From Arenicellales bacterium (lineage in GTDB: Bacteria > Pseudomonadota > Gammaproteobacteria > Arenicellales > UBA868), in assembly GCA_028825345.1 (NCBI GenBank), contig JAPKAJ010000023.1, forward strand, positions 1-15,790: a stretch of DNA of 15,790 nucleotides, written 5' to 3'. Positions 1 to 7,999 of the stretch are shown here, one piece after another. Under the pieces are notes generated by a model, which saw only the letters and a program-made list of their open reading frames with translations, ran no database searches and was not told the origin of the DNA. The first letter of the stretch is position 1. Each line of letters opens with the position of its first letter. Position numbers and translations under genes: made by a program.

Positions 1-907
1 GGCAAAAACGCGGTAACAGCAGCAAGATAGCCGGCACCACAGTACCTAGCAGAATCTGTACTCCCCAGAACAGGAAAGTGTAGATTCCCCCGTCGACCAG
101 GATGAACCGCTCCAGCTGGTGGTGTCCGGTCACGTACAGCCTGGTCAAATGATCTACCGCGACCAGGTACGCCACACCGATCACAAAGAAACCCAGCAAT
201 CGGCGCAGTTTTCGCAGCAGCGCTGGATCTATGGCCGCGCCGTTGATCCAAAAGATCAGCATGCCGATCAGCAGCGTCAGCGCCGTGCCAAATGACAGTG
301 ACATCGCGACAAAAAGCGGCGCCATGACCGCGCTGTCAAAAGCCTCGCGTGCCACCAGGAAACCAAAAATAGAGCCTGTACCAGTGGTGAGCACGAGCCG
401 CCAGATAAACGCTGCTGTGCCCACCCGCGCGCTAAAGCGATTCATACGCGGTTCAAACATCATCCACAGGTAAATCCCAACGATAAACATGAAGCCGATA
501 TAAAGAAAGATATTCCAGGCAAAAATAGACTTAAAGTTGTAGTGGGTCATAGCCACAATCAACCGATCCGGTCGACCGAGGTCAAGCACCAGCACCGCGA
601 GCCCTCCCAACAGCAAGGCGATAGCCAACAGTGCAGACAGACGTGCCAGAGGCTTGTAATCGTCGCGCCCAAAGACCGATACGATCGAGGCGGTATTAAG
701 CGCGCCAGACGCAGCGACAATAAGGAAAATCGCAAAAACATGGGGGACACCCCAGACAACCTGGTTGCTCATGCCGGTCACCCAGTGGCCAGCACTTTCC
801 ATGTGATCGGCACCAATCAACCCAGCTAACGTGATTACCCCAGCAATCGCTGATATCAGCCAATAACCGCGGCTACTGCTGACGCTCTGAAAATAGGCGA
901 TCTTCAT
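1..907 (-). CDS. dsrP: DsrP, NrfD-like membrane subunit of DsrMKJOP (3' end outside window)
   Basis: I translated this by hand. The frame opens with ATG at 905-907 and stays open for 302 codons to the window edge, so the C-terminus is missing; family members are usually around 400 residues. The visible part is a polytopic membrane protein with repeated hydrophobic segments of about 20 residues (for example near residues 15-30, 55-75 and 95-115). It also has the NrfD/PsrC-like signature around 'VLDLGRPDR', where the second transmembrane unit meets a conserved Asp/Arg region. DsrP is known as the quinone-interacting integral membrane subunit that pairs with the ferredoxin DsrO. The gene begins 5 nt after the dsrO stop, which argues for tight cotranscription. 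Identification rests on both the NrfD-like features and operon position. Confidence 0.9.
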   Translation of the reverse strand, partial: MKIAYFQSVSSSRGYWLISAIAGVITLAGLIGADHMESAGHWVTGMSNQVVWGVPHVFAIFLIVAASGALNTASIVSVFGRDDYKPLARLSALLAIALLLGGLAVLVLDLGRPDRLIVAMTHYNFKSIFAWNIFLYIGFMFIVGIYLWMMFEPRMNRFSARVGTAAFIWRLVLTTGTGSIFGFLVAREAFDSAVMAPLFVAMSLSFGTALTLLIGMLIFWINGAAIDPALLRKLRRLLGFFVIGVAYLVAVDHLTRLYVTGHHQLERFILVDGGIYTFLFWGVQILLGTVVPAILLLLPRFC

Positions 908-912
908 TATGC

Positions 913-1656
913 TTACAGGCCGCGGTAGCGCACCGCGGTATTGAGTTTCAGGTCTGCGCGAAGTTCACGGGTTGTCGTCTCAGCGAGCTGCGTGGCCAAG
1001 GGATCGTTGCGATCATTAATGTCGCCAAAAACCAGGGCCTCGTGACCGGCGTCGGTACAGGCCTCAACACAGGCAGGCAACTCGTCGCGATCCACCCGAT
1101 GAACGCAGAGCGTGCAGCTTTCCACTGTGCCCTTGCCGCGTGGAGCGTGGGTTTTCTGTCCGGTAAGATCCTCGTGAATGAAAGAACGCGCCTTGTACGG
1201 GCAAGCCATCATGCAGTACCGACAACCGATGCAAGTATGCTTGTCCACTAACACGATGCCATCTGCTCGGCGGAACGATGCCCCGGTGGGACAAACATCA
1301 ACACAAGGGGGTTCTTCGCAATGTTGGCACATCAGCGGCAGTGACAGCTGGTGCTCAGTATTGTTGTCTACGAGATCCACTTTACGGATCCACTGGGCAT
1401 CGGTCTGTGGCCGCTCGTTGCCATCGAGGCCGTGTTCGGTATCGCAGGCAGACACACAGGCATCACAACCGCTGACACAGCGATCTACATCGACCAGCAG
1501 GCCCCAGCGCTGAGTGGCACTGGCTGGCTCGTCTTGCGCGCGAGCCAGTGCCAAGTCCACCAGACGTACCCCGGGCGCCAAGGTCAATAAGGCAACACCA
1601 GCGCTGACCTGGGTGAAGAATGTCCGGCGTGCACTGGCAGGGCTGGAATTTTTCAT
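913..1656 (-). CDS. dsrO: DsrO, periplasmic Tat-exported ferredoxin subunit of DsrMKJOP
   Basis: This is a 247-residue iron-sulfur protein. It begins with a twin-arginine type signal (residues 10-13 RRTF, followed by a hydrophobic stretch), so it should be exported folded to the periplasm. Cysteine groups for four [4Fe-4S] clusters are visible: residues 60-71 (spaced C-x3-C-x2-C-x3-C), then CQHCEEPPCVDVCP, CIGCRYCMMACP, and a last group CTLC...CVEAC. This is the layout of DMSO-reductase-type electron-transfer subunits. In the Dsr complex it passes electrons between the periplasmic triheme DsrJ and the quinone-linked DsrP. An ATG at 1662 would add two residues. Neither start has a clear Shine-Dalgarno sequence, and I chose 1656 because the Tat signal then sits close to the N-terminus. 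The gene starts 16 nt after the dsrJ stop. Confidence 0.93.
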   Translation of the reverse strand: MKNSSPASARRTFFTQVSAGVALLTLAPGVRLVDLALARAQDEPASATQRWGLLVDVDRCVSGCDACVSACDTEHGLDGNERPQTDAQWIRKVDLVDNNTEHQLSLPLMCQHCEEPPCVDVCPTGASFRRADGIVLVDKHTCIGCRYCMMACPYKARSFIHEDLTGQKTHAPRGKGTVESCTLCVHRVDRDELPACVEACTDAGHEALVFGDINDRNDPLATQLAETTTRELRADLKLNTAVRYRGL

Positions 1657-1672
1657 GTCCATAACGATTGGT

Positions 1673-2101
1673 TCAAGGTGACTGGCTGACGCGTTCGGAC
1701 GGTCGGGCCGCGTGGCAGCTAAAGCAGTCAATCTTCACCGCCGCATAGACATGACAGCTCTGGCAGAACTGCCCCTTCGCGTTCACCGGCACGAATCGAC
1801 CCTGTGCGTCCTTGTCTGCGTGACAATTAATGCACCCCACCAGGCTGTGCCGCGGGGTGCGAATACCCTCGTGCACGGTTTTGTCACGTTGGTGTTTGAG
1901 AAATTCGAAGTGATCCCGACGCATGACATCTACCGGCTCGACGCATTGTTCGCCGCGTGCGCTGGGAAACAGCGGTTGGCTGACTTCTGCATAAGCTCCG
2001 GTCAAACCCATGCCCCCCAACAGGCCTACAGTGATCACGACTGTCCGCATAGCACGACTTGGCCGCTTGGACCAGTGTTCGATTAAACCGCTCCAGATCA
2101 T
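1673..2101 (-). CDS. dsrJ: DsrJ, triheme c-type cytochrome
   Basis: This is a 142-residue protein. An N-terminal uncleaved signal or anchor (hydrophobic residues about 20-38) is followed by three CxxCH haem c motifs: CINCH, CQSCH and CFSCH. Three haems, the size and the position between dsrL and dsrO identify DsrJ. Cys53 (in GEQCVEP) precedes the haem sites and probably matches the conserved cysteine that serves as an unusual distal haem ligand in Allochromatium DsrJ; that equivalence is inferred from position. The protein should sit on the periplasmic side of the DsrMKJOP complex. The ATG at 2101 is preferred over the longer frame opening because it leaves 14 nt after the dsrL stop and puts the signal peptide at the N-terminus. 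An upstream start would overlap dsrL and encode no signal. Confidence 0.93.
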   Translation of the reverse strand: MIWSGLIEHWSKRPSRAMRTVVITVGLLGGMGLTGAYAEVSQPLFPSARGEQCVEPVDVMRRDHFEFLKHQRDKTVHEGIRTPRHSLVGCINCHADKDAQGRFVPVNAKGQFCQSCHVYAAVKIDCFSCHAARPSERVSQSP

Positions 2102-2115
2102 AGTGGTTAGCTTTA

Positions 2116-4065
2116 TTAGCCCATGCCCATATCGATGTACCCGCTCGGACAGACATCGGCGCAGATATGGCAACCTATGCATTTGTTGTAGTCGGTATCG
2201 ACATAGCGCCCCGTGGTGGACTGGTCTTTGTTGACCCGAAATACCGCATCCGTGGGGCAGAAGATCACGCAGTTGTTGCACTCAAAACATAAACCACAAC
2301 TCATGCAGCGTTCAGCTTCGGCGCGGGCAGCCTCATCAACCAGGCCATGGTGGCGTTCTTCGAAATGCCCCAACACCTCTTCAGCACCAGGAACGGTCGC
2401 TTCACGAAGGTAGCGCGGAGTCTGCTCAAAATGCCCCAGGAAAAGTTTATCGGCTGCAATGATTTCGTGTGCCGAACGATCTTCGTAGTTATGTACTGCG
2501 AAATTTGCGTCGGCGGTACCCCAGGCCTGGGTGTGATCGTATTCTGTCGGCGCCAACGATTGTTCATTAAGCTTGGACAACAAATTGAAATGGTGCACAT
2601 CTACTTTAGGTCGCCGGGCCACATCGCGCGCCTGTAAATAATGATCAATACTCTCGGACGCAATAGAGGCTTGTCCAATGGCCGTAGTCAACAGGTGCGG
2701 GCGAACGATGTCCCCGGCTACAAAATGTCCGGGCCGATCCGGCACCTGGAAATACCGATCAGCGTCGATGAAGCTCCTCTGGTTACCCATCTCTTCAATG
2801 CCGTTGAGATCCCCGGATTGGCCGATGGCAGAGACGATCAGATCCGCCTCCACCTCAAACTCTGTTCCGTTAAGGGGTGTCGGCACCCCCTTTTCGTTAA
2901 CACTGCATTTGGCCAGGCGCAAACTGGTGGCGCGACCTGAGCTATTCTTGATCAAAGCGATTGGCATGACACCATTAAGAATAGTCACGCCCTCAGTCAG
3001 CGCATCGTCGACTTCTTCGTCGGTCGCGGTCATCTTAGGACGCTCAAACAACGCCGTGAGCGTAACCTGCGCACCCTCGCGGACCGCAGCCATGGCCGCG
3101 TCATGTGCAGCGTAACCGCCGATCACTTCTTCGGGGCGGTCTTTCGCATGAATCTGGTCGATCTTGCCCAGGCGTCGTGCCACTGAAACCACGTCGATGG
3201 ATGTATCGCCACCACCAATACAAAGCACTTTTTCAGCAGTTACCTGCATGGTGCCCTTGTTAAACGCGTCCAAAAATGCCACACCGGAAACGCAGTTAGG
3301 CGTATCAGTCCAGCCTTCAACCGGCAGATCACGACCGGTCTGGCAGCCAATCGCCCACAGGATCGCGTCGTAATCGGCTTCGAGTTCGGCAATAGAGATA
3401 TCCTTGCCAATGCGCACCCCGGTCCGCACTTCGATACCTCCTATTTCGATAATGCGTTCAATTTCCCGATCAAGTCGTTCGCGTGGCGTGCGGTAGCCGG
3501 GGATGCCGTAACGGAACATGCCGCCGAGCTGTTCTTGGAATTCAAAAATAGTGGCGCTGTAACCCTTGCGGCGCAACTGGTAAGCCCCGGCGAGTCCCGC
3601 CGGGCCTCCCCCGACGATGGCGACGCGCTTGTTGCCCACCGGCGGAGGGCTCTCAAACCGGTAACCTTCAGAAAACGCCGTATCACCGATGAATTGTTCT
3701 ACCGAGTTAATGCCGACAAAATCATCGACGTTGTTGCGGTTACAACCGTCTTCACAGGGTGCCGGACAGACCCGCCCCATCATGGCGGGAAAGGGGTTGG
3801 CTTCGGTGGCCCGGCGAAACGCATATTCCTGCCATGTCATATCCTCAGGAGGCGGTTCCATACCACGAACAATCTGCAGCCAGCCGCGGATATCTTCGCC
3901 CGAAGGGCAACTGCCCTGGCACGGCGGCGTGCGATGAACATAGGTGGGACACTTGTGCGAGTGGTCCGCATCAAAAATGTTTTCCTTGAAGTCCTGCCAC
4001 TCGTAATCCCCCTCTTCATACTTTAGAAAAGTCAGATTCGTGGTGTGTTCTTCGGAAGCTGCCAT
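2116..4065 (-). CDS. dsrL: DsrL, NAD(P)H-linked iron-sulfur flavoprotein of the rDsr pathway
   Basis: This 649-residue protein is related to the small subunit of glutamate synthase (GltD). The N-terminal part has cysteine-rich iron-sulfur segments (about residues 39-53 and 100-108). An FAD Rossmann motif GGGPAGLAG follows near residue 152, and a second nucleotide-binding motif GGGDTSIDV near 285 fits NAD(P)H binding. The C-terminus (about 587-649) is a two-cluster ferredoxin with CMSCGLCFECNNC...C and CIGCHICADVC groups. DsrL in sulfur oxidisers works with DsrAB as an NAD(P)H:acceptor partner in the cytoplasm, and its presence supports an oxidative pathway. The start at 4065 has a good Shine-Dalgarno sequence (AGAGGAA, about 4071-4077). 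The gene follows dsrK by 47 nt. Full length, with no broken motif seen. Confidence 0.95.
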   Translation of the reverse strand: MAASEEHTTNLTFLKYEEGDYEWQDFKENIFDADHSHKCPTYVHRTPPCQGSCPSGEDIRGWLQIVRGMEPPPEDMTWQEYAFRRATEANPFPAMMGRVCPAPCEDGCNRNNVDDFVGINSVEQFIGDTAFSEGYRFESPPPVGNKRVAIVGGGPAGLAGAYQLRRKGYSATIFEFQEQLGGMFRYGIPGYRTPRERLDREIERIIEIGGIEVRTGVRIGKDISIAELEADYDAILWAIGCQTGRDLPVEGWTDTPNCVSGVAFLDAFNKGTMQVTAEKVLCIGGGDTSIDVVSVARRLGKIDQIHAKDRPEEVIGGYAAHDAAMAAVREGAQVTLTALFERPKMTATDEEVDDALTEGVTILNGVMPIALIKNSSGRATSLRLAKCSVNEKGVPTPLNGTEFEVEADLIVSAIGQSGDLNGIEEMGNQRSFIDADRYFQVPDRPGHFVAGDIVRPHLLTTAIGQASIASESIDHYLQARDVARRPKVDVHHFNLLSKLNEQSLAPTEYDHTQAWGTADANFAVHNYEDRSAHEIIAADKLFLGHFEQTPRYLREATVPGAEEVLGHFEERHHGLVDEAARAEAERCMSCGLCFECNNCVIFCPTDAVFRVNKDQSTTGRYVDTDYNKCIGCHICADVCPSGYIDMGMG

Positions 4066-4112
4066 CGCGGAATTCCTCTAATTGCTTATCGTGTCCACTC
4101 GTTGCGGAATGT

Positions 4113-5609
4113 TCAGTGTTGGCTGTCGAAAACCAGTGCATCACCAATCAACTGGTGTACGCTGATAATCATGTCCATTTCCATACCGTAATAGGGCAAT
4201 ACCTTGCTGAACTGGCTCTTACAAATTGCGCAGATCGCGGCCATATGAGTAACGCCATGCTGTTCGATCACCTGCTGTAGCGCCTGGGCTCGAGGCAGCG
4301 CTCCTTTCACGCGCAGCTCAATGAGATCATCAGTCAACAACCCACCGCCGCCGCCGCAACAAAAGGTATGCTCGTGAATCGTGTCCGGCGCCATGTCCAC
4401 AAAATGACTGCAGGCGGAGCGGATCAACTCACGCGGAATAGTGAACTGGCCTCCGGGAACATTCCCTAAGCGCGAGCCTCGCGAGACATTACACGAGTCA
4501 TGGAAGGTAACCACTTTATCGTCATTCGCCTTCGCATCAAGCTTCAAAGCGCCACGCTGTAGCAGGTCGTATGTGAATTCGCAGATATGTTGAGGCACCG
4601 GGTACGCAGGATCCAGAAAATCAAAAGGCCCGATCAAAGTGTTCCAGAAACTGTAGGCCACCCGCCATGCGTGGCCACACTCGCCAACGACAATACGCTT
4701 TACACCCAGATCAATAGCCGCTTGGCGTATACGCTGCGCGACTTTTTGCATATTCTCGTAGTTGCCAATAAAGATACCGAAATTGGCCGCTTCCGAGGCA
4801 TATGAGCTCAAGGTCCAGCTGATACCAGCCTGGTGAAACACCTTGGCATAACCAATCAGGCCATCTACGTGTGGCTCGGCAAAAAAATCCGCTGATGGTG
4901 TCACTAACAACACCTCTGCGCCGTGCTGATCCAGTGGAAATTTGACTGGCACGCTGATGTCTTCTTCAACTTCCTCTTCCAGACCTTCCAGGGTATTTGC
5001 CAGGGCAGGCTCGGGAAGGCCGAGATTGTTGCCAATGATATGAACTTTGCCAATGATTTCATTGGAGTATTTCTGGCCTAGACCAATCGACGCCAGAATC
5101 TCTCTTCCGGCCATGGTGATCTCGGCGGTATCAATGCCAAACGGGCAATACACTGAGCAACGCCGGCACTCAGAGCACTGGTGGTAGTAGCTATACCAAT
5201 CGTTGATCACGTCCTCACTCAGTTCCACCGCGCCCACCAGCCAAGGAAACCATTTCCCAGCCAACGTGAAATAGCGTCGATAGACTTTGCGTAACAGATC
5301 CTGGCGGGCCACCGGCATATTCTTGGGATCACCCGTCCCAAGATAATAGTGGCACTTGTCAGTACACGCGCCGCACTTGACACAGGAGTCAAGAAAGACT
5401 GGCAGTGAGCGGTACTTACCCAATAACTCACCCATTTTTTCCAGGGCCACATCTTGCCAGTTATCGACCAATTCGCCTGGAAAACCCAGGCCCTTCTGGT
5501 GTTCCGGCTTAGCCACAAAGGGTCGGCTGTGGGCCATGGCATCGGGTTGAACTGCGGGCGTTATCAGCAATTTACCCAGTGGCGGTGTCTCGAATTCGAT
5601 CTTAAGCAT
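4113..5609 (-). CDS. dsrK: DsrK, HdrD-like catalytic iron-sulfur subunit
   Basis: This 498-residue cytoplasmic protein is homologous to heterodisulfide reductase HdrD. Two ferredoxin-like cysteine groups occur at residues 76-86 (CVKCGACTDKC) and 145-155 (CSECRRCSVYC). The C-terminal half has the CCG-type cysteine motifs of the catalytic non-cubane cluster family (HDSCNVSRGS, HTFCCGGGGG, CAICKSQF) and an upstream CGHAWR. In DsrMKJOP it is the proposed site that reduces or oxidises the DsrC disulfide/trisulfide and exchanges electrons with the haem-bearing DsrM. The ATG at 5609 is 15 nt after the dsrM stop; no strong ribosome site is seen, which is compatible with coupling to dsrM. The size is normal for the family. 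Confidence 0.95.
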   Translation of the reverse strand: MLKIEFETPPLGKLLITPAVQPDAMAHSRPFVAKPEHQKGLGFPGELVDNWQDVALEKMGELLGKYRSLPVFLDSCVKCGACTDKCHYYLGTGDPKNMPVARQDLLRKVYRRYFTLAGKWFPWLVGAVELSEDVINDWYSYYHQCSECRRCSVYCPFGIDTAEITMAGREILASIGLGQKYSNEIIGKVHIIGNNLGLPEPALANTLEGLEEEVEEDISVPVKFPLDQHGAEVLLVTPSADFFAEPHVDGLIGYAKVFHQAGISWTLSSYASEAANFGIFIGNYENMQKVAQRIRQAAIDLGVKRIVVGECGHAWRVAYSFWNTLIGPFDFLDPAYPVPQHICEFTYDLLQRGALKLDAKANDDKVVTFHDSCNVSRGSRLGNVPGGQFTIPRELIRSACSHFVDMAPDTIHEHTFCCGGGGGLLTDDLIELRVKGALPRAQALQQVIEQHGVTHMAAICAICKSQFSKVLPYYGMEMDMIISVHQLIGDALVFDSQH

Positions 5610-5624
5610 AATCAGGCTGCGGCC

Positions 5625-6368
5625 CTAGGGGCGATCGGGTCTGGAGCCCGGGAGATCCCGCGCCCACGGTGCGACATGGCGGCGCTCACGCGGGATATCA
5701 CGCATGTTAAGCGTCGGGCTGAAAAAAACGCCGGGCGCATGAAGTAATTTGCTGAAAGGGAATATCAGCATCAGTATGATCACCAATGACAGATGAACCA
5801 GCAGCGGGACATCGGCCGGTAGCGGCTGCCAATCAAGTGTCAGCAGTCCCAGAGTGAATGCTTTAAGTGACACGATATCGGTATGCTGGACGTATTTCAT
5901 GACCAGCCCGGAACCGGCAATCGCCAGTAACAGCAATAACATCAGATGATCAGAAGGTGCGCTGATGTAGCGGACGCGATCAACCAGCACCCGACGTGCC
6001 CACAGGCCCGTGAGCCCAGCAAACATCGCCATGCCCGCATAGATGCCGATCCACTGGATCATGGCCACCCACCACCATACCGGCTCGGTGAAATAACGCA
6101 GGTGCCGCGCGAGTGCGACTACCATGCCAAAGTGAAACAGCCAGCCGAACAACCAGGTCCATTTACTGCCCTTGAACAGGCTCTCGAAAAACACCACCTC
6201 GCGCGCCATTCGTGCAACGACACCGATGCGGGTTAGTGGCGCCGGCGTAGTCGGGATCACCAATGGGGCCGGAGTCCGGGCATACCGGGTCACCCGGGCG
6301 GCCACGCCGGTTACCAATATGATGGTCGCCAGGTAAAACAAAATGGCGAAGATGGAACCTAGCACCAA
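5625..6368 (-). CDS. dsrM: DsrM, membrane cytochrome b subunit
   Basis: This 247-residue polytopic protein has about five or six hydrophobic segments, starting near residues 4-22 and including LMLLLLLAIAG and LVIILMLIF. It resembles the gamma subunit of respiratory nitrate reductase (NarI-like). Histidines that could hold haem b lie in WLFHFGM, ARHLRYF, LVHLSLV and SKLLHAPG. DsrM links the cytoplasmic DsrK to the quinone pool. The start is not ATG: the best choice is TTG at 6366-6368, placed 9 nt after GGGAGG (6378-6383), with GTG one codon later as an alternative. It follows dsrC after an unusually long 128-nt gap for this operon. It overlaps nothing and lies 15 nt before dsrK. Confidence 0.93.
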   Translation of the reverse strand: MVLGSIFAILFYLATIILVTGVAARVTRYARTPAPLVIPTTPAPLTRIGVVARMAREVVFFESLFKGSKWTWLFGWLFHFGMVVALARHLRYFTEPVWWWVAMIQWIGIYAGMAMFAGLTGLWARRVLVDRVRYISAPSDHLMLLLLLAIAGSGLVMKYVQHTDIVSLKAFTLGLLTLDWQPLPADVPLLVHLSLVIILMLIFPFSKLLHAPGVFFSPTLNMRDIPRERRHVAPWARDLPGSRPDRP

Positions 6369-6445
6369 GAGAATAGGCCTCCCAGCATATGACTCGACAC
6401 TGATGATTTCTGCGCCGAGCCGGAAAATCCAGGGTGTGTACCTGG

Positions 6446-6463
6446 CGGGGCCGCCTGGCCCCG
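6446..6463 (-). other. GC-rich stem-loop in the dsrC-dsrM spacer
   Basis: The sequence reads GGGGCC, loop gcct, GGCCCC at 6447-6462, with one more C:G pair at 6446:6463, giving a 7-bp stem. No run of T follows on the minus strand, so it does not look like a complete intrinsic terminator. It lies about 80 nt before the dsrM start. With the second hairpin upstream it could shield the dsrC message from 3' degradation or attenuate transcription into dsrM. Confidence 0.5.
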
Positions 6464-6472
6464 GCTATACAG

Positions 6473-6492
6473 GTGTCACCCGGGGGTGATAC
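6473..6492 (-). other. Stem-loop directly after the dsrC stop
   Basis: An 8-bp stem (6473-6480 pairing with 6485-6492, one G:T wobble) with a 4-nt loop begins 4 nt after the dsrC stop codon in the direction of transcription. There is no U-tract, so I read it as an mRNA stabiliser or partial attenuator rather than a full terminator. dsrC is known to be needed in excess over the other dsr products, which fits. The paired bases are read from the sequence; the function is inferred. Confidence 0.55.
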
Positions 6493-6496
6493 GGCC

Positions 6497-6829
6497 TCAA
6501 ACGCAACCGGTGGGCTTGGGCAGGCCGGCGTACTTACAGGCCTGCTTGGCTGGGCCATAAGGAAACAGTTCATACAGGTATTTACTGTTGCCCTTATCCT
6601 TGCCTAACTTCTTGCCAATCGCCTTGGTCAGCACACGCACCGCGGGCGCAATCTGATACTCCTCGTAATACTCGCGTAAAAAATTGATCACTTCCCAGTG
6701 GCTCTCACTGAGATCACAGTCATCTTCCGTGGCCATATAACCGGCCACCTCGCGATTCCACTCACTCAGATCAGCGAGGTAACCTTCCTCGTCAGTTTCG
6801 TAGGTCCTACCGCTCAGTTCAAATGCCAT
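6497..6829 (-). CDS. dsrC: DsrC, sulfur-carrier protein with both redox cysteines
   Basis: This 110-residue cytoplasmic sulfur carrier belongs to the DsrC/TusE family. The C-terminal arm keeps both functional cysteines: Cys98 (in KQACKY) and the penultimate Cys109 (in PTGCV), spaced as in bona fide DsrC. These accept persulfide sulfur from DsrEFH and form the trisulfide or disulfide handled by DsrAB and DsrMKJOP. A third cysteine (Cys38) is outside the arm. The start is secure: a perfect AGGAGG (6835-6840) lies 5 nt before the ATG at 6829, the strongest ribosome site in the operon, which agrees with DsrC being abundant. It lies 32 nt after the dsrH stop and is followed at once by stem-loops. 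A cysteine-free paralogue sits at 13466. Confidence 0.97.
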   Translation of the reverse strand: MAFELSGRTYETDEEGYLADLSEWNREVAGYMATEDDCDLSESHWEVINFLREYYEEYQIAPAVRVLTKAIGKKLGKDKGNSKYLYELFPYGPAKQACKYAGLPKPTGCV

Positions 6830-6834
6830 TTCGG

Positions 6835-6840
6835 CCTCCT
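6835..6840 (-). promoter_or_regulatory. Consensus Shine-Dalgarno of dsrC
   Basis: AGGAGG on the minus strand, 5 nt before the dsrC ATG. It is a full match to the anti-Shine-Dalgarno consensus, stronger than at any other dsr gene here, and predicts high translation of DsrC. Confidence 0.8.
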
Positions 6841-6861
6841 GTTACTATTTATCAAATGAGT

Positions 6862-7200
6862 TCAGAGCCAGCTCTGGACCTTGTCGTTGGCACAGGCCAA
6901 CTCAACAAAGCCATCATAGCCGACTACCTTGATGCCGGGGATCAACCGATCTTCTGGTAACCCCCTGGCTTTAAGATCCGGGCCAAGCGCGTAAACGCTT
7001 ATCGTGCCGGTCGCTTCAGCCAGCATGGTCGTATGAATGGTCCCAGCCAATGCGCCGTAGACCCCATCCTCGATCAGCAGAATATCGCTCCCGGACTTGG
7101 CCAAGCCCAGGCAGGTCTTAAGACTCGTTGACTCAAAGGGAGATTTGTTAACGGTGTGTACACGATCTTTGCCTGCAGGATTAGAAGTTAAAAACCACAT
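6862..7200 (-). CDS. dsrH: DsrH, subunit of the DsrEFH sulfurtransferase
   Basis: This is a 112-residue protein of the DsrH/TusB family. The core begins at HTVNKSPF, contains Cys30 (in KTCLGL, equivalent to the conserved Cys20 of typical DsrH), the LLIEDGVYGAL segment and a C-terminal ACANDKVQSWL. DsrH joins DsrE and DsrF in a cytoplasmic hexamer that relays persulfide sulfur to DsrC. The only plausible in-frame start is ATG at 7200: the valine nearest the usual family start is GTA, not GTG. This overlaps the end of dsrF by 20 nt and adds about ten residues at the N-terminus compared with the usual length of around 102. A weak GAAGAG lies just upstream. Overlap with dsrF suggests translational coupling. 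Confidence 0.92.
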   Translation of the reverse strand: MWFLTSNPAGKDRVHTVNKSPFESTSLKTCLGLAKSGSDILLIEDGVYGALAGTIHTTMLAEATGTISVYALGPDLKARGLPEDRLIPGIKVVGYDGFVELACANDKVQSWL

Positions 7201-7588
7201 CCTGCTCTTCAAGCAGGTCGGACAGTTGTGTACGGCTGACAATATGGATTGAAGGTTTTTCGGCCCAGTCATCGTCTTCGTCCTCCCAGGTCAAGGGCAT
7301 CAGATCCGCTTCTGTCAGACCCCGCTCCTCAAGAGATTCGCGCTCGACATAAAGCCTGGTGACCTCGTAATCGCCCAGCGCACGGTAAGTGGGTGAGAAA
7401 TTCTTCATACCTGAATCGATCGTGTCCTGGCCCTGTTTCAACTGAAACACACCATCGCTGATGAAGACCATGCATACCTCCTGCTCGAATGCTGCGCCAA
7501 TCAAAACTACTTCCAGACCCTCCAAAGGGTAAACAGTGCCGTAGGGCGCACGGCGGTTGATGTACATGAATTTCTTTGTCTCACTCAT
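7181..7588 (-). CDS. dsrF: DsrF, subunit of the DsrEFH sulfurtransferase
   Basis: This 135-residue protein belongs to the DsrE/F-like (TusC) family. It starts MSETKKFMYINRRAPYG, a segment typical of DsrF. It has the Rossmann-like core around VVLIGAAFEQ and the VFISDGVFQLKQGQDT region. Cys39 lies beside the predicted subunit interface; whether it takes part in sulfur transfer is not clear, since DsrE carries the established acceptor cysteine. DsrF forms an alpha2beta2gamma2 hexamer with DsrE and DsrH. The start at 7588 lies 9 nt after the dsrE stop, with AGGGA before it. The last 20 nt overlap dsrH. The acidic stretch WEDEDDDW near residues 100-107 is normal for a surface loop. Confidence 0.94.
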   Translation of the reverse strand: MSETKKFMYINRRAPYGTVYPLEGLEVVLIGAAFEQEVCMVFISDGVFQLKQGQDTIDSGMKNFSPTYRALGDYEVTRLYVERESLEERGLTEADLMPLTWEDEDDDWAEKPSIHIVSRTQLSDLLEEQDVVFNF

Positions 7589-7597
7589 GACGATTCC

Positions 7598-7990
7598 CTA
7601 GTCACCGAACACCAGTAAACGATCGGCCTGGACCCCAGCCTCAATCAACTGGCCGAGTCCGGAGATACGAAAACCCGACGCGATGTTGTCACTGTCCTTG
7701 CCGTTGCGCTTGGCCTCGTCCGGATCAACGATCCCGCGGCGCTGAGCTGCAGCCACACAGACCACCAGATCCAGATCATGTGCCTCGCTCAACTCACTCC
7801 AACGATTGACGATGTGCCTATCGTCCTGCGGCGGTGTGGTCAGACGCGTACCGTTATTGACTCCATCGTGATAAAAAAACACACGAAATATCTCGTGCCC
7901 AGCATTGAGCGCCGCAACGATGAAGTTATAGGCCGTATCTGAGGCCTGATGCGTATAGGGTCCCTCACTCACCATGACTGAAAGTTTCAT
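7598..7990 (-). CDS. dsrE: DsrE, persulfide-accepting subunit of DsrEFH
   Basis: This 130-residue protein belongs to the DsrE/TusD family. Cys78, in DLVVCVAAAQRRG, has the same number and context as the conserved sulfur-accepting cysteine of Allochromatium vinosum DsrE. The N-terminal KLSVMVSEGPYTHQASDTAY and the C-terminal LIEAGVQADRLLVFGD are family hallmarks. DsrE takes persulfide sulfur from an upstream donor (TusA or rhodanese-type) and passes it to DsrC. The dsrEFH set next to dsrAB marks sulfur oxidation and is absent from typical sulfate reducers. The gene starts 9 nt after the dsrB stop without an obvious strong ribosome site, so it may be partly coupled to dsrB translation. Confidence 0.96.
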   Translation of the reverse strand: MKLSVMVSEGPYTHQASDTAYNFIVAALNAGHEIFRVFFYHDGVNNGTRLTTPPQDDRHIVNRWSELSEAHDLDLVVCVAAAQRRGIVDPDEAKRNGKDSDNIASGFRISGLGQLIEAGVQADRLLVFGD

Positions 7991-7999
7991 AGCCAGTGC

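Noticed and set aside
2102..2281. Longer dsrJ start
   Set aside because: It would lie inside dsrL and remove the N-terminal signal placement expected for a periplasmic cytochrome.
3535..4026. 163-residue plus-strand frame
   Set aside because: Antisense to dsrL, with no domain or ribosome site; dsrL is intact.
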